From Chloroflexota bacterium (GTDB lineage Bacteria > Chloroflexota > UBA6077 > FW602-bin22 > JACPRP01): a stretch of 43,833 nucleotides of DNA. The stretch spans positions 1 to 43,833 of the forward strand of contig JAMCWX010000006.1 in NCBI GenBank assembly GCA_023480885.1, in the 5' to 3' direction. The stretch's first letter is position 1. Every line of letters begins with the position of its first letter. Below, piece after piece: positions 8,969 through 16,527 of the stretch. The position numbers and the translations under genes were made by a program. A model generated the notes under the pieces. It did not search any database, was not told the origin of the DNA, and saw only the letters and a list, made by a program, of their open reading frames with translations.

Positions 8969-9418
8969 CTACAGCTCGGGCACGTACTTCGAAGGACATT
9001 TCGCCAATAGCGATGTCGCTTCGAAAACCCCCGCGGCCGTGTATTTCCCCTCGATTACCACGTCAACCCCCGGCTTGAAAGCATCGGGGACTACGCCCTT
9101 GTAGACGACGGGGAAGGTAGTCGTGTTATCCGTCACCTCGAACTTGAGGATCATATTCTTGCCATCGAAGTTCACAGGGCCGTCCACCACGGTGCCGCCG
9201 ACGCGTATCACCTGCCCTTCCAAGGATTGCGCCTGATTCTTCACCTCCGTCGGCGTCATGTAGTACACCGTGGATCCCTGCAAACTTGAATAAACAAGGT
9301 AGGCAATGGCCAGCACAACCAGCGCTCCGCCGATCAGGAACTTCCGTTGCTTGAGGAACGACGTCTTCCGCGGCGACACTGCCGATAGGGGCCTACTTCT
9401 GGCCTGACTTCCGATCAT
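8969..9418 (-). CDS. ccmE: CcmE haem chaperone, cysteine-type variant
   Basis: A 149-residue periplasm-facing haem chaperone. One membrane helix (about 29-48) is followed by the OB-fold, with the YMTPTEV, RVGGTVV and VVYKGVVPDAF stretches of CcmE. The usual haem-attaching histidine (LAKH...Y) is replaced by cysteine: LLAKCPSKY, a CxxxY motif. Cysteine-type CcmE is known from some archaea and sulfate reducers. ATG 9418 was chosen because GGAGGT lies seven bases upstream. It is the first gene of the ccmEFH-I-ABCD order here. Confidence 0.93.
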   Translation of the reverse strand: MIGSQARSRPLSAVSPRKTSFLKQRKFLIGGALVVLAIAYLVYSSLQGSTVYYMTPTEVKNQAQSLEGQVIRVGGTVVDGPVNFDGKNMILKFEVTDNTTTFPVVYKGVVPDAFKPGVDVVIEGKYTAAGVFEATSLLAKCPSKYVPEL

Positions 9419-9454
9419 ATTTGTTACCTCCAAGCTTCTGTTTTCTCAGCGGGG

Positions 9455-10105
9455 TTACATTCCGTCGTGCGAACCGGTCACCGCCCGCATGGCGTCGACC
9501 AGAAGCTGGTTCGCACTGCCCGTATCACCCTTGATACCGATCCAGACGAATTTCTTGCCACTCTGATAGTAGAACTGGGGCTCCTTGTCGCGCTTCACCG
9601 CGTAAACCGTCATCCCACTCACGTCTAGTTTCTTGAGATCGGTATAAGTCCCATTCTCGCCACTTTCGATCTTGTTTGTGAGATCGTCCAGCAACCTCAT
9701 TACGTCATCCGCCGCGGCCTCGCCGACCCAGATATTTAGATTGGCCCCCTCGGACTCGTAGTGGGCAACATAGGCAGTCGTGATTGGCATTTCCGTCGCG
9801 TACAACTGCCGCAACTGGGGTATCGCCTGCTGATCGGTCTCGAACTGGTAGCGCACCAACTGGCCGATCTGCATCGGCACGGCCGTGGACTTCGAAAGCA
9901 CGTTGCTCTGAAAGCTGTAATACATCGCTCCGACGAAAACCAGGACGATCAGCAACTGGACGTGGCGCACATGGCCCTTCTTCGCCTTGCGCGGCTTCCC
10001 GCCATCAGCCCTGACGGAAGTCGTTGCAGGGGCCGCCATAGCGCTCACGATCCCTGTCGTCGCGTCGTTCGCCGTCGCATCGTTAGCAAACCCTTCGCTC
10101 GCCAT
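9455..10105 (-). CDS. Hypothetical membrane-anchored protein, paralogue of 2616-3287
   Basis: A protein of about 216 residues with a basic N-terminus, a single membrane helix (about 52-68) and an exported domain. ATG 10105 has GGGGGGAGG seven or so bases upstream. The exported domain shares the IWVGE, FYYQSGKK and terminal WIGI motifs with the protein at 2616-3287, and a similar YVAHYESEG segment in front of them. No named family is recognised. Position directly before ccmE makes a role in c-type cytochrome biogenesis or electron transfer plausible but unproven. Confidence 0.75.
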   Translation of the reverse strand: MASEGFANDATANDATTGIVSAMAAPATTSVRADGGKPRKAKKGHVRHVQLLIVLVFVGAMYYSFQSNVLSKSTAVPMQIGQLVRYQFETDQQAIPQLRQLYATEMPITTAYVAHYESEGANLNIWVGEAAADDVMRLLDDLTNKIESGENGTYTDLKKLDVSGMTVYAVKRDKEPQFYYQSGKKFVWIGIKGDTGSANQLLVDAMRAVTGSHDGM

Positions 10106-10134
10106 CGCGATTCCTCCCCCCACGACGCGTTACT

Positions 10135-11175
10135 CTAACGCACATTCTTGGAACGCGCGCCACAGCCCGCGCAGAAGTGATCGCCAGTCTCCATCGGCGT
10201 GCCACAATTCGTGCAGAACTGGCTTGCCCCCTGGACTTTAGCCGTGGCTTTCGAACGTCCGGTTTGCTTCGAGTACACCGTGGCTTTGGAGTAATTTGGT
10301 TGTCCACCGGCCCTGGGGCCATAGCCAGCCGCCCGAGGGCTAAGGCGTCCTGGTCGCCTGCTCACAACATAGAAAGCGGCGAGTCCAAACAGGGCTGATC
10401 CGCCTAGCAAGGCCCAGAGGTTCACGTTGCCTGTATCGACTGATCCTCCTGGCGCGCCCTGCTGCTTCTTGGCGACAGATGGACGGTTATCCTGCTTACT
10501 ATAAGAGACATTCAATTCCACCTTCTGATCCTGGTTGAGCTTCTTATAGCTTAGCAGCGAATACTTGAAGCCATCCTTGTCTGAGTTGGATAATTGAGCC
10601 GCGGGCGTTATCGTGAAATCGCTCGAACGAAGGGGTTGCTGGATTTCCACGTCGAGCTTGTCCGTCGGATACGTGGCCGAGAAGGTATACGCCAGGTTGC
10701 GCACGGCATCACTGCCCACAGGATTGAAATAGTACTCCAGGAAGAAATGTGGAACGGGCACGCTGTAAGTCAAGACGATGTAATCACCATCCTGCTTTGT
10801 TTCATAAAGTTGGCAGAGATGCTCTCCTTTGTCGCTAATACCACAGACCTGAGAGATATCCGCGCCTTTCGGCAGACGGAAGCTGACCTCCCGCGGATAC
10901 CCAGATTTGTCGGCGAATTCGCCATCGTACATCACCAACACGCGGGGCTCGTCGTATTCGGGCCAGACGGAGAGCTTCATCTGCTTCACCCGAGGGGCTT
11001 CTCCTTCCGCGAACACGTGGCCAACCATGCCTGATCTCATCATCGAAGCGATATTCGATATGCCACCGCCCCAGCTGCCGTGGACGGCGGGAGCCAATCC
11101 CAGACCGGCCAGCGAAGGAACCGCCAGCAGCGCCAATGATAGAACCACACCCAAGAGCCGTCTAGCTTTGAACAT
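10135..11175 (-). CDS. Secreted/membrane protein with C-terminal zinc ribbon
   Basis: A 346-residue protein. A signal sequence or membrane helix occupies about 5-27, followed by an exported beta-rich domain of about 200 residues. A second membrane helix (LLGGSALFGLAAFYVV) comes next, then a low-complexity linker and a cytoplasmic-type zinc ribbon (CTNCG...CAGCG) at the very end. ATG 11175 was chosen because GGAGGTGA precedes it; the longer frame starts without a ribosome site. I cannot assign a function. The ribbon resembles that on the CcmI-like protein of the same block. Confidence 0.75.
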   Translation of the reverse strand: MFKARRLLGVVLSLALLAVPSLAGLGLAPAVHGSWGGGISNIASMMRSGMVGHVFAEGEAPRVKQMKLSVWPEYDEPRVLVMYDGEFADKSGYPREVSFRLPKGADISQVCGISDKGEHLCQLYETKQDGDYIVLTYSVPVPHFFLEYYFNPVGSDAVRNLAYTFSATYPTDKLDVEIQQPLRSSDFTITPAAQLSNSDKDGFKYSLLSYKKLNQDQKVELNVSYSKQDNRPSVAKKQQGAPGGSVDTGNVNLWALLGGSALFGLAAFYVVSRRPGRLSPRAAGYGPRAGGQPNYSKATVYSKQTGRSKATAKVQGASQFCTNCGTPMETGDHFCAGCGARSKNVR

Positions 11176-11213
11176 AGATACAAGTTCACCTCCAAATGTG
11201 ATACCTCGTCGTC

Positions 11214-11474
11214 TCACCTGTAGTCTTTTGCGTTGGTTGGGGCAACTTCAGTCCCCGCGTGGCAGCTCTTTCCTTCGGATTGATTTCCATGTCCCATCCC
11301 TCGCATCATAAAGACATGGGACAAAGGACAAAGTAGCATTACGATGAATATTCCAACCGTGCTCAGAGGAATGTTGAACACTGAAGTAGCGGTTATCAGC
11401 AGCAACGGTGCCACGCAGCCGACCACCATTAGCAACATATGGTTGCGACGAATCCAATTAGTCAGTCGATCCAT
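11214..11474 (-). CDS. DUF2933-like small membrane protein
   Basis: An 86-residue protein with two hydrophobic segments (about 13-30 and 35-55). The end of the second segment, LLCPLSHVFMMRGMG, is typical of the DUF2933 family of small membrane proteins often found near copper or redox genes. The polar C-terminus includes one cysteine. It lies between the PDZ gene and the zinc-ribbon gene, all on the minus strand with short gaps, so it is probably part of the same transcript. Confidence 0.7.
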   Translation of the reverse strand: MDRLTNWIRRNHMLLMVVGCVAPLLLITATSVFNIPLSTVGIFIVMLLCPLSHVFMMRGMGHGNQSEGKSCHAGTEVAPTNAKDYR

Positions 11475-11548
11475 CGAGCTTTCTCTTCTCCTTTATTCAG
11501 CTTGCTTCCTAATCGTTATAAGGCCACAAAAGGGAACCCAACGTAGCT

Positions 11549-12082
11549 TCATGGCCGTTTACCCAAGATAAGCTTGACCTGTTTTCGTTCATCCTGGCGC
11601 ATCACGACGAGCGAGACACTGTCACCAATCTGGTATGACATTAGAATGCTCACCATTGAGCTGTCCGGACCGAGCAGGTAACCATCAAACTGAAGAAGGA
11701 CATCGTTCACTTGCAGTCCAGCCCTAGCCGACGGGCTATTGGATGCCACGGCCGTTATCAGCAATCCATTGGCGTTTTGAAGGCCAAAGTACCTGGCTGC
11801 AGCCTCTGTGACCGGCAGATAAGTGAGGCCCAAGTAAGGCATATCATTCGGTCGGCAAGCATCGGACATCGTGGGAAAAGAAGTGGTATTTTCGTTGGGA
11901 TGGGTCATCGCTTGAGCTATTACCACGTCTCTCCCCTGGTATGTGTGCGCCAACGACCGTGAGAATAGTGAGAGAGGGAGTCCTGCGACTAGTCCCCCTC
12001 CCGCTACCACGAGGAGGAGAAAAAGAACTGCCATTCTCACCAGTTTTCGTTTTGATCCCGTACCCACAGGCTCTACCTCCAC
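11549..12082 (-). CDS. Membrane-anchored PDZ-domain protein
   Basis: A 177-residue protein with one N-terminal membrane helix (about 14-38) and a C-terminal PDZ domain (about 85-175). The PDZ core shows YLGLTYLPV, GLLITAVASNSPSARAGL and NDVLLQFDG, as in the peptide-binding modules of HtrA/DegP proteases. No protease domain is attached, so it probably acts as an envelope adaptor. It is the first gene of the minus-strand block ending at 333. A pair of 11-bp-spaced boxes lies about 60 bases upstream. Confidence 0.85.
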   Translation of the reverse strand: MEVEPVGTGSKRKLVRMAVLFLLLVVAGGGLVAGLPLSLFSRSLAHTYQGRDVVIAQAMTHPNENTTSFPTMSDACRPNDMPYLGLTYLPVTEAAARYFGLQNANGLLITAVASNSPSARAGLQVNDVLLQFDGYLLGPDSSMVSILMSYQIGDSVSLVVMRQDERKQVKLILGKRP

Positions 12083-12134
12083 TCATCAAAGGCGTCCTGT
12101 CTCAAATGGCGACGGGCACATGATGCCATCCTCA

Positions 12135-12151
12135 ACTTAAATCAAACTTAG
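12135..12151 (-). promoter_or_regulatory. Two 11-bp-spaced CTAAGT/TTAAGT boxes
   Basis: On the plus strand ACTTAA (12135) and ACTTAG (12146) are 11 bp apart; in the orientation of the PDZ gene they read CTAAGT and TTAAGT. They resemble the boxes at 3314-3341 in core and period. Two copies are weak evidence alone. Confidence 0.35.
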
Positions 12152-12302
12152 TCCTGGATGAGGAATTGATTAGAGAGTGAAGGCTAGCCCACAAGAAAGT
12201 GAATTTGGGTTATAAGTGTAAGGGCTGCAATTGCCACGTTCTCCGATTTGCCTGTATGATAACTAAACTGCGAGCTGGAGAGAGGCAGACGAGATCTCAT
12301 TC

Positions 12303-12608
12303 TTGGGTCAGCGGCCCGAACAAGAGGGCTACGAGTTCGCCCTGGCTCATCCGGAGATAATCGAGTACATCGCTTGTTACTGTGGCTGTGGCCTGGCTGT
12401 CAAACACAAGGGCAATCTGGATTGCTACATACGCGGTGTGAACGCTGACGGTGCCGTGGTGTTTGACAATCACGCCGTTTCCTGCGGTATCTGCCTGAAT
12501 ATAACTCTGGACGCGAAGCGTGTCGGTTCCGAGGTCAACTCGCTCAAGGAAATTCGTGGCTGTATTGACGAGAGATACTGGCAAATTGGGCCAGGCACAA
12601 GCACTCCA
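12303..12608 (+). pseudogene. PCYCGC-motif protein remnant
   Basis: The frame shows the hallmarks of PCYCGC-motif proteins: ACYCGCG, KGNLDCY, a DNHAVSCGICLNI cysteine pair, a SLKEIRGCIDERY helix and the usual end GPGTSTP. Such proteins are mostly exported, with cysteines suited to metal or redox work. Here the usual export signal is missing: an in-frame stop lies at 12264 and only a TTG at 12303 could start it, without a clear ribosome site. The frame then runs past the normal end into the cupredoxin fragment in the wrong frame. I read it as a decayed gene; a short functional cytoplasmic version cannot be excluded. Confidence 0.65.
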
Positions 12609-12610
12609 GA

Positions 12611-12732
12611 GCCCCCCTCAAGACCGTGCAGTTCACGGTCGAGCGCACAGGTGTCTTCAAGTTCACCGCAACATTCTGTGCAGCCACGAACATGGGGCGA
12701 TGAACGGGAGGATAGTGGTCGAGAAGAAATGA
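12611..12732 (+). pseudogene. Cupredoxin C-terminal fragment with frameshift
   Basis: In the frame beginning 12611 the sequence reads APLKTVQFTVERTGVFKFTA then TFC, the last strands of a CoxII-like cupredoxin. The rest, EHGAMNGRIVVEKK, lies in another frame and ends at 12732. Together they rebuild the C..HG.M copper-ligand loop and the final GxIVVE strand, but only with a frameshift near 12685-12700. The N-terminal half of the domain is absent. It directly follows the PCYCGC remnant, as if a deletion joined two neighbouring copper/redox genes. Confidence 0.6.
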
Positions 12733-12771
12733 GTCAGATGTGTTGGACAATCATCGCCCATTGAGCAGACT

Positions 12772-13254
12772 CTACGGTGGGAACGTAGCCCGTACGCGCA
12801 AAGTTTTGCTCGGCTCAACTGGATCGTTGCTATTCACAACCAGGTTGAAAAGGTGAGGCCCGCCCATGCCTTCGTGCATGGAAAAGACTATTGCTACGCC
12901 ACTCGATGCGCCAGGATTCACCGTCGTAGGACCTACGACCGGATTGGGTGGTCAGCAGCCTTCACCAACCTCAACCTGAACCTTTGAAATCGTCAGCGGT
13001 TCATCGCCAATGTTCTTGAACTCGAAAGGGGCTTGAACGACATCATTGAAACTCACGTCCCCAAAATCGATCTCCTCGTTGGTGAACGCTATCCTGGGTC
13101 CTTTCCCAACAGCCACTACAGTCGGTGCGGGAACGATCTTCTTGGGGTCGGCCACCTTTTGCGCCTTCGGAACCGAGTTCGCGGCTGGAGTTGGAGTGGC
13201 AGGGGACGCCGATTTAGCTGCTGCCACCGAAATTGGAATCTGAGTTCTCGACAA
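12772..13254 (-). CDS. DUF1573-like protein, candidate selenoprotein (in-frame TGA)
   Basis: The frame runs 160 codons from TTG 13254 to TAG at 12772-12774, interrupted only by TGA at 12952-12954. TTG is preceded by AGGGGGTGA at a good distance, and an in-frame stop further upstream limits the start. Before the TGA: IAFTNEEIDFGDVSFND and FEFKNIGDEPLTI, a DUF1573-type Ig-like fold, ending VEVGEGC. After it: PPNPVVGPTTVNPG, SMHEGMGGPHLF and NSNDPVEPSKTLRVRA, still in frame and clearly the rest of the domain. From memory, relatives have GCCPP here, so TGA replaces the second Cys. A hairpin resembling a bacterial SECIS lies at 12923-12939. The protein has no obvious signal peptide. The alternative is a simple nonsense mutation, which decayed neighbours make possible. 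Confidence 0.65.
12923..12939 (-). promoter_or_regulatory. SECIS-like hairpin after the in-frame TGA
   Basis: In gene orientation a perfect 6-bp stem GTCGTA/TACGAC encloses loop GGTCC. The loop begins at +19 after the TGA, and its G20-U21 sit where E. coli fdhF has its essential loop G and U (numbered 23 and 24 counting from the UGA, as I recall). A U is also present at the position of the fdhF bulged U. The element is 17 nt, within coding sequence. Confidence 0.55.
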
Positions 13255-13287
13255 TGGCTCTCACCCCCTAAAATATCGAGTTCTCTC

Positions 13288-13322
13288 AGAAAGTCCGACG
13301 CCTTTTGTGATGCGGACTTTCT
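13288..13322 (-). repeat. 10-bp perfect inverted repeat upstream of the candidate selenoprotein
   Basis: AGAAAGTCCG at 13288-13297 and CGGACTTTCT at 13313-13322 form a perfect 10-bp stem with a 15-nt loop. It lies between the stop of the minus-strand fragment at 13341 and the Shine-Dalgarno at about 13261-13269. It could be a terminator without a T-run, an mRNA leader structure or a protein site; I cannot choose. Confidence 0.5.
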
Positions 13323-13340
13323 CGACAGGGATGAAATAGT

Positions 13341-13532
13341 TCACCCCACCACCTCTTTGAAGTCGTGCAGATGCTCGACCATCTCCCAAATCGGCATCGG
13401 TGATTGCGCGCCGCGTTGCCAGTCGGGCCGATCTAACGTTCCGATGACGAGGTACTTATTGCCGATCACCTTGGGGTTGTGCTTGGCAAATAGCGCCGTG
13501 AGGAGAGCTTCAAGCTCATCTTTCTTTCTTGA
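13341..13532 (-). pseudogene. C-terminal fragment of a conserved hypothetical protein
   Basis: This open stretch reads DELEALLTALFAKHNPKVIG, KYLVIGTLDRPDW and MPIWEMVEHLHDFKEVV before TGA. It looks like real protein: a helix, a hydrophobic strand and an acidic helix ending in HDFKEVV. There is no start codon or ribosome site after the in-frame TAG at 13533-13535, so only the end of a gene remains. I recall similar conserved hypotheticals but cannot name a family. Confidence 0.5.
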
Positions 13533-13554
13533 CTACCATCGCCGCAGCGGCCGC

Positions 13555-13927
13555 TTTCTCGGCCAACATTATCAGGATTTCGTACGGTTCGCTGACCGTA
13601 TCCAGGTATTTCTTCTGGATCTAGGGCTCCAGTTCTCTGAACATTACAGCGGTGAAAGGCATTGCCGAGGAAACCGGTCGGCCGTATATCTATCTTGAAC
13701 CGGCTATCACTAAGAAAAAGGGTCAATCCAAGGAGGAGTTTGCCAACTCGATCGCGGCCAAGGATAGGGTAACGGAGGGTCTCGTCTGCGTCCTGGCTAC
13801 CGTAGAAGCTTGCCGTTCCTTTGGCGTGCGCAAGAATCATAAAACCCATAAGGCCCGTATCCTTCCTTTGATCCCAAGTGTCAACAAATCTAGCGCAGCG
13901 GCTCAAGTCAGCAATATCCTTGTATAG
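13555..13927 (+). pseudogene. Frameshifted fragment of a conserved hypothetical protein
   Basis: The first part (to about 13650) reads HYQDFVRFADRIQVFLLDLG then LQFSEHYS in one frame. The second part, from about 13652, reads VKGIAEETGRPYIYLEP, KEEFANSIAAKDRVTEGLV and CVLATVEACRSFGVRKN in the next frame. Joined by a one-base shift they give a continuous protein of a type common in environmental bacteria and usually annotated hypothetical. The usual aromatic C-terminus is missing and the 3' end overlaps the glycosyltransferase on the other strand. The frameshift and lost end indicate a dead gene. Confidence 0.55.
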
Positions 13928-14832
13928 CTACCCAATTGCGTCTGTAGCACCTGCCAGGACGTGCATCCTCCCAGGAAGCTCGTACAATCTTTTACAATCC
14001 GGCATAACATCCCGAGCACTACAACGGCCTTCAGCGCCATTTGCTCAAATGGTCCATAGTGCTTGCGATAAAAGTATGCCTGGCTGCGATAGAACTGGAT
14101 CGACATCTTCTGTTTAACCGCACTAGTGCTTTGCTGGCCATGATGGATTACCGAGAATTCAGGCGTGTAAACAATCTTGTGGCCGGAAAGCTTAAGTCTG
14201 TAACACAAATCAGTTTCTTCAAAGTACATGTAGAAGTTCTCGTCCATGCCACCAAGCTCCTCAAGTATTTGACGGCGTACCATGAAGCATGCCCCGAGGA
14301 CGTGTTCTGGTTCAAATGTACGATCGAAGTAGTGCGCTGCATAGCGCCCCTTCAAAACCGAGTCGTTTGATACGATTGGAAACAGACCGAAGGTTGCCAT
14401 CATCAGATTGGGGAAGCGGAAACATGAATACTGGAGCGTGCCATCACTGTTCAACATGCGGCAGGCAAACGCCGCAGCATCTGGTCGGGAATCAGCAGCA
14501 TGAATTAACCCAGCCACGGCACCTGCGCAAAGCTCAGTATCTGGGTTCAGGAACAATACATATCGTCCTCTACAAGCACGAAGTCCCTGATTGTTAGCTC
14601 GTGCGAAGCCAACGTTCTCTGTATTAACGATGATCTGGACCTGCGGGAAGAACTCTCGTACCGCTTCAACTGTGCCGTCAACCGAGACGTTATCCACCAG
14701 AATCACTTCGAAGTTGAAATCCTCAGAATGCTGATGAATCGAAGTGAGACAAGATAGCAAATAATCCCTAACATTGTAGGACACTATGATTATAGAAAGG
14801 TCGACTTTAGCTTCGTCTAGCTCGAGATTCAT
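13903..14832 (-). CDS. Family 2 glycosyltransferase (rhamnosyltransferase-like)
   Basis: A 309-residue GT-A enzyme that adds a sugar to a lipid-linked intermediate at the inner face of the membrane. The N-terminus has the GT2 signature [20 protein letters not shown], then VDNVSVDGT, the nucleotide-binding [15 protein letters not shown] and the LFLNPDTE motif in place of DxD. A later [11 protein letters not shown] segment fits the catalytic acid region. A hydrophobic C-terminal stretch ([16 protein letters not shown]) may associate with membrane. It is the last gene of the minus-strand half of the exopolysaccharide locus, and its end overlaps the pseudogene on the other strand. Confidence 0.9.
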   Translation of the reverse strand: MNLELDEAKVDLSIIIVSYNVRDYLLSCLTSIHQHSEDFNFEVILVDNVSVDGTVEAVREFFPQVQIIVNTENVGFARANNQGLRACRGRYVLFLNPDTELCAGAVAGLIHAADSRPDAAAFACRMLNSDGTLQYSCFRFPNLMMATFGLFPIVSNDSVLKGRYAAHYFDRTFEPEHVLGACFMVRRQILEELGGMDENFYMYFEETDLCYRLKLSGHKIVYTPEFSVIHHGQQSTSAVKQKMSIQFYRSQAYFYRKHYGPFEQMALKAVVVLGMLCRIVKDCTSFLGGCTSWQVLQTQLGSYTRILLT

Positions 14833-14973
14833 CTCTTAGCTCTATCAGAAGAAACGGTAACATCGGCTTTAACAGCATATCTATCATCCATCGAAATCTT
14901 TCTTCATCTCTCACATATAAACGGTCAACCACGATTCCCATCACGGAGCTGCCGGCTCGCACCAAGTTTCCTA

Positions 14974-16431
14974 CTATGCGTGAACTCTCTCGACTCTCCC
15001 TATTTCTTGCCAGATCGTATATAAGCTTCCTACGCCTATCAGCACTGCAAGTGTCAAGGCCACGGGGGATCGAAAGTTCTGCAGGCCAGTGAACGGCAGC
15101 ACCCGGATCACGAGAGCAGCAAGCACCGCGATGAGCAGGCGGCGCTTGTTCTCAATGGTCCACACCAGACCGATCTCTCGGCGCACTATGATCCACACGA
15201 TTACGTAGTGCAACAGGTATGTCGCCAAGAAGGCGATGCCAAGACCCTCTATCCCAAACCAAAGCATCCCAAGCCAGGAGAATGCTAGGATGTTTACGCC
15301 GGCGATGAGCTCAACAAGGAATAACGTAATACTTCCACTTTGGGCTAGAATGACGTATCCCATCGTCCAGCTCGAGAACTTAAACAGGTCTCCTATGAGA
15401 AGCCATTCCAGAACCTCAATCGTAGGGGCAAACTGAGGAGAGTAGATGACTGGTACCAGATACGGCGCTAGCGCCAGAGTACCCAGGATAATCGGCACCG
15501 CCAACAACATAACAAGTCGGTGCTGCTGGTTGACTAGATGTATGAGCTCGTCTGGTCGGTCTCTCGACGCGGAAACGCGCGGGTAGTAATCCTGGCCCAT
15601 AGCTATTAGCAGAAAGCCCAGATAGCCATTCGCCACCGCAACTGCGGCGCGGTAAAAACCTACATTTTCCTGGTCAAGGGAATAGAATACCAGCAATGGC
15701 AGGGCGAGTTGCACTCCCGTTCCGACTAGCTGACTCGCCGTGTACGGCCCACCGAAGCGTAAGAGAGACCATGCCGCCTCCGTGATTGCCTGATGCGATG
15801 GTCTCGTGCACGAGAGATTCACCTCACGCCGCAGAAAGAACCACGAAGTCGCCCAGCTTACTGCGGCGCTCCCAACGATTCCCGGGGCAATGCCCTGCTC
15901 ACGCCAAAGCCATATGAAGACGAGGCTGATGCCAACACCCAGCAGGCTATTGAGAATACCGATTTTCGCCAGAGCTCCCACACGGTGATGGGCGTTCAGG
16001 ATGCTAGTTTGCATGCTGCCAGCCAGGTTAAAGAGGAGAGATAGCCCGATCAGCATCACGCTCACGGCGTGCTCCTGTCCACCGAGTACCAGTTGGCTGA
16101 TAGGTATGCGGAATATGATTAGGGTCAGCATGGCCACGGCCCCAAGACCCCAGGACAACAGCCGGGTTGCCTGAACAAGGGCGCCTACACGGTGATGATC
16201 TTCCTGTGCCAGGGCGTGTGCGCTTTTGCGGACCAGGCCGGCCCCGATTCCCATGCCTGCGATTATGCCGGCGATTCCGGCCAAACTCGTCAGCAGCCCC
16301 AGAAAGCCAAGTCCGCCTGGACCTACCAGAACGGCCCAAGCCTTCGCCGAAACTAAGCTGATCAGAATACTAACGATCGAGCTACTGCTCAGAATAGCGG
16401 TGGACCGCAGGATCGATCTCATGAGGTACAT
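14974..16431 (-). CDS. Wzx-type polysaccharide flippase
   Basis: A 485-residue polytopic membrane protein with about 12-14 hydrophobic segments. The N-terminal STAILSSSSIVSILISLVSA and GPGGLGFLGLL stretches are typical of the polysaccharide transport branch of the MOP superfamily. It is expected to flip the undecaprenyl-diphosphate-linked repeat unit to the outer face, feeding the ligase/polymerase proteins encoded at 19079 and 22020. It sits between the kinase and GT2 genes. Confidence 0.88.
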   Translation of the reverse strand: MYLMRSILRSTAILSSSSIVSILISLVSAKAWAVLVGPGGLGFLGLLTSLAGIAGIIAGMGIGAGLVRKSAHALAQEDHHRVGALVQATRLLSWGLGAVAMLTLIIFRIPISQLVLGGQEHAVSVMLIGLSLLFNLAGSMQTSILNAHHRVGALAKIGILNSLLGVGISLVFIWLWREQGIAPGIVGSAAVSWATSWFFLRREVNLSCTRPSHQAITEAAWSLLRFGGPYTASQLVGTGVQLALPLLVFYSLDQENVGFYRAAVAVANGYLGFLLIAMGQDYYPRVSASRDRPDELIHLVNQQHRLVMLLAVPIILGTLALAPYLVPVIYSPQFAPTIEVLEWLLIGDLFKFSSWTMGYVILAQSGSITLFLVELIAGVNILAFSWLGMLWFGIEGLGIAFLATYLLHYVIVWIIVRREIGLVWTIENKRRLLIAVLAALVIRVLPFTGLQNFRSPVALTLAVLIGVGSLYTIWQEIGRVERVHA

Positions 16432-16527
16432 CTCGTCTCGACTAATCGATTCGCATAACCTTGCGCGGTTGCTGCACGATAATGACTGTGGAGGTGTTTA
16501 GTGTGGCTCTTGTGATAAGGCAGAGGT

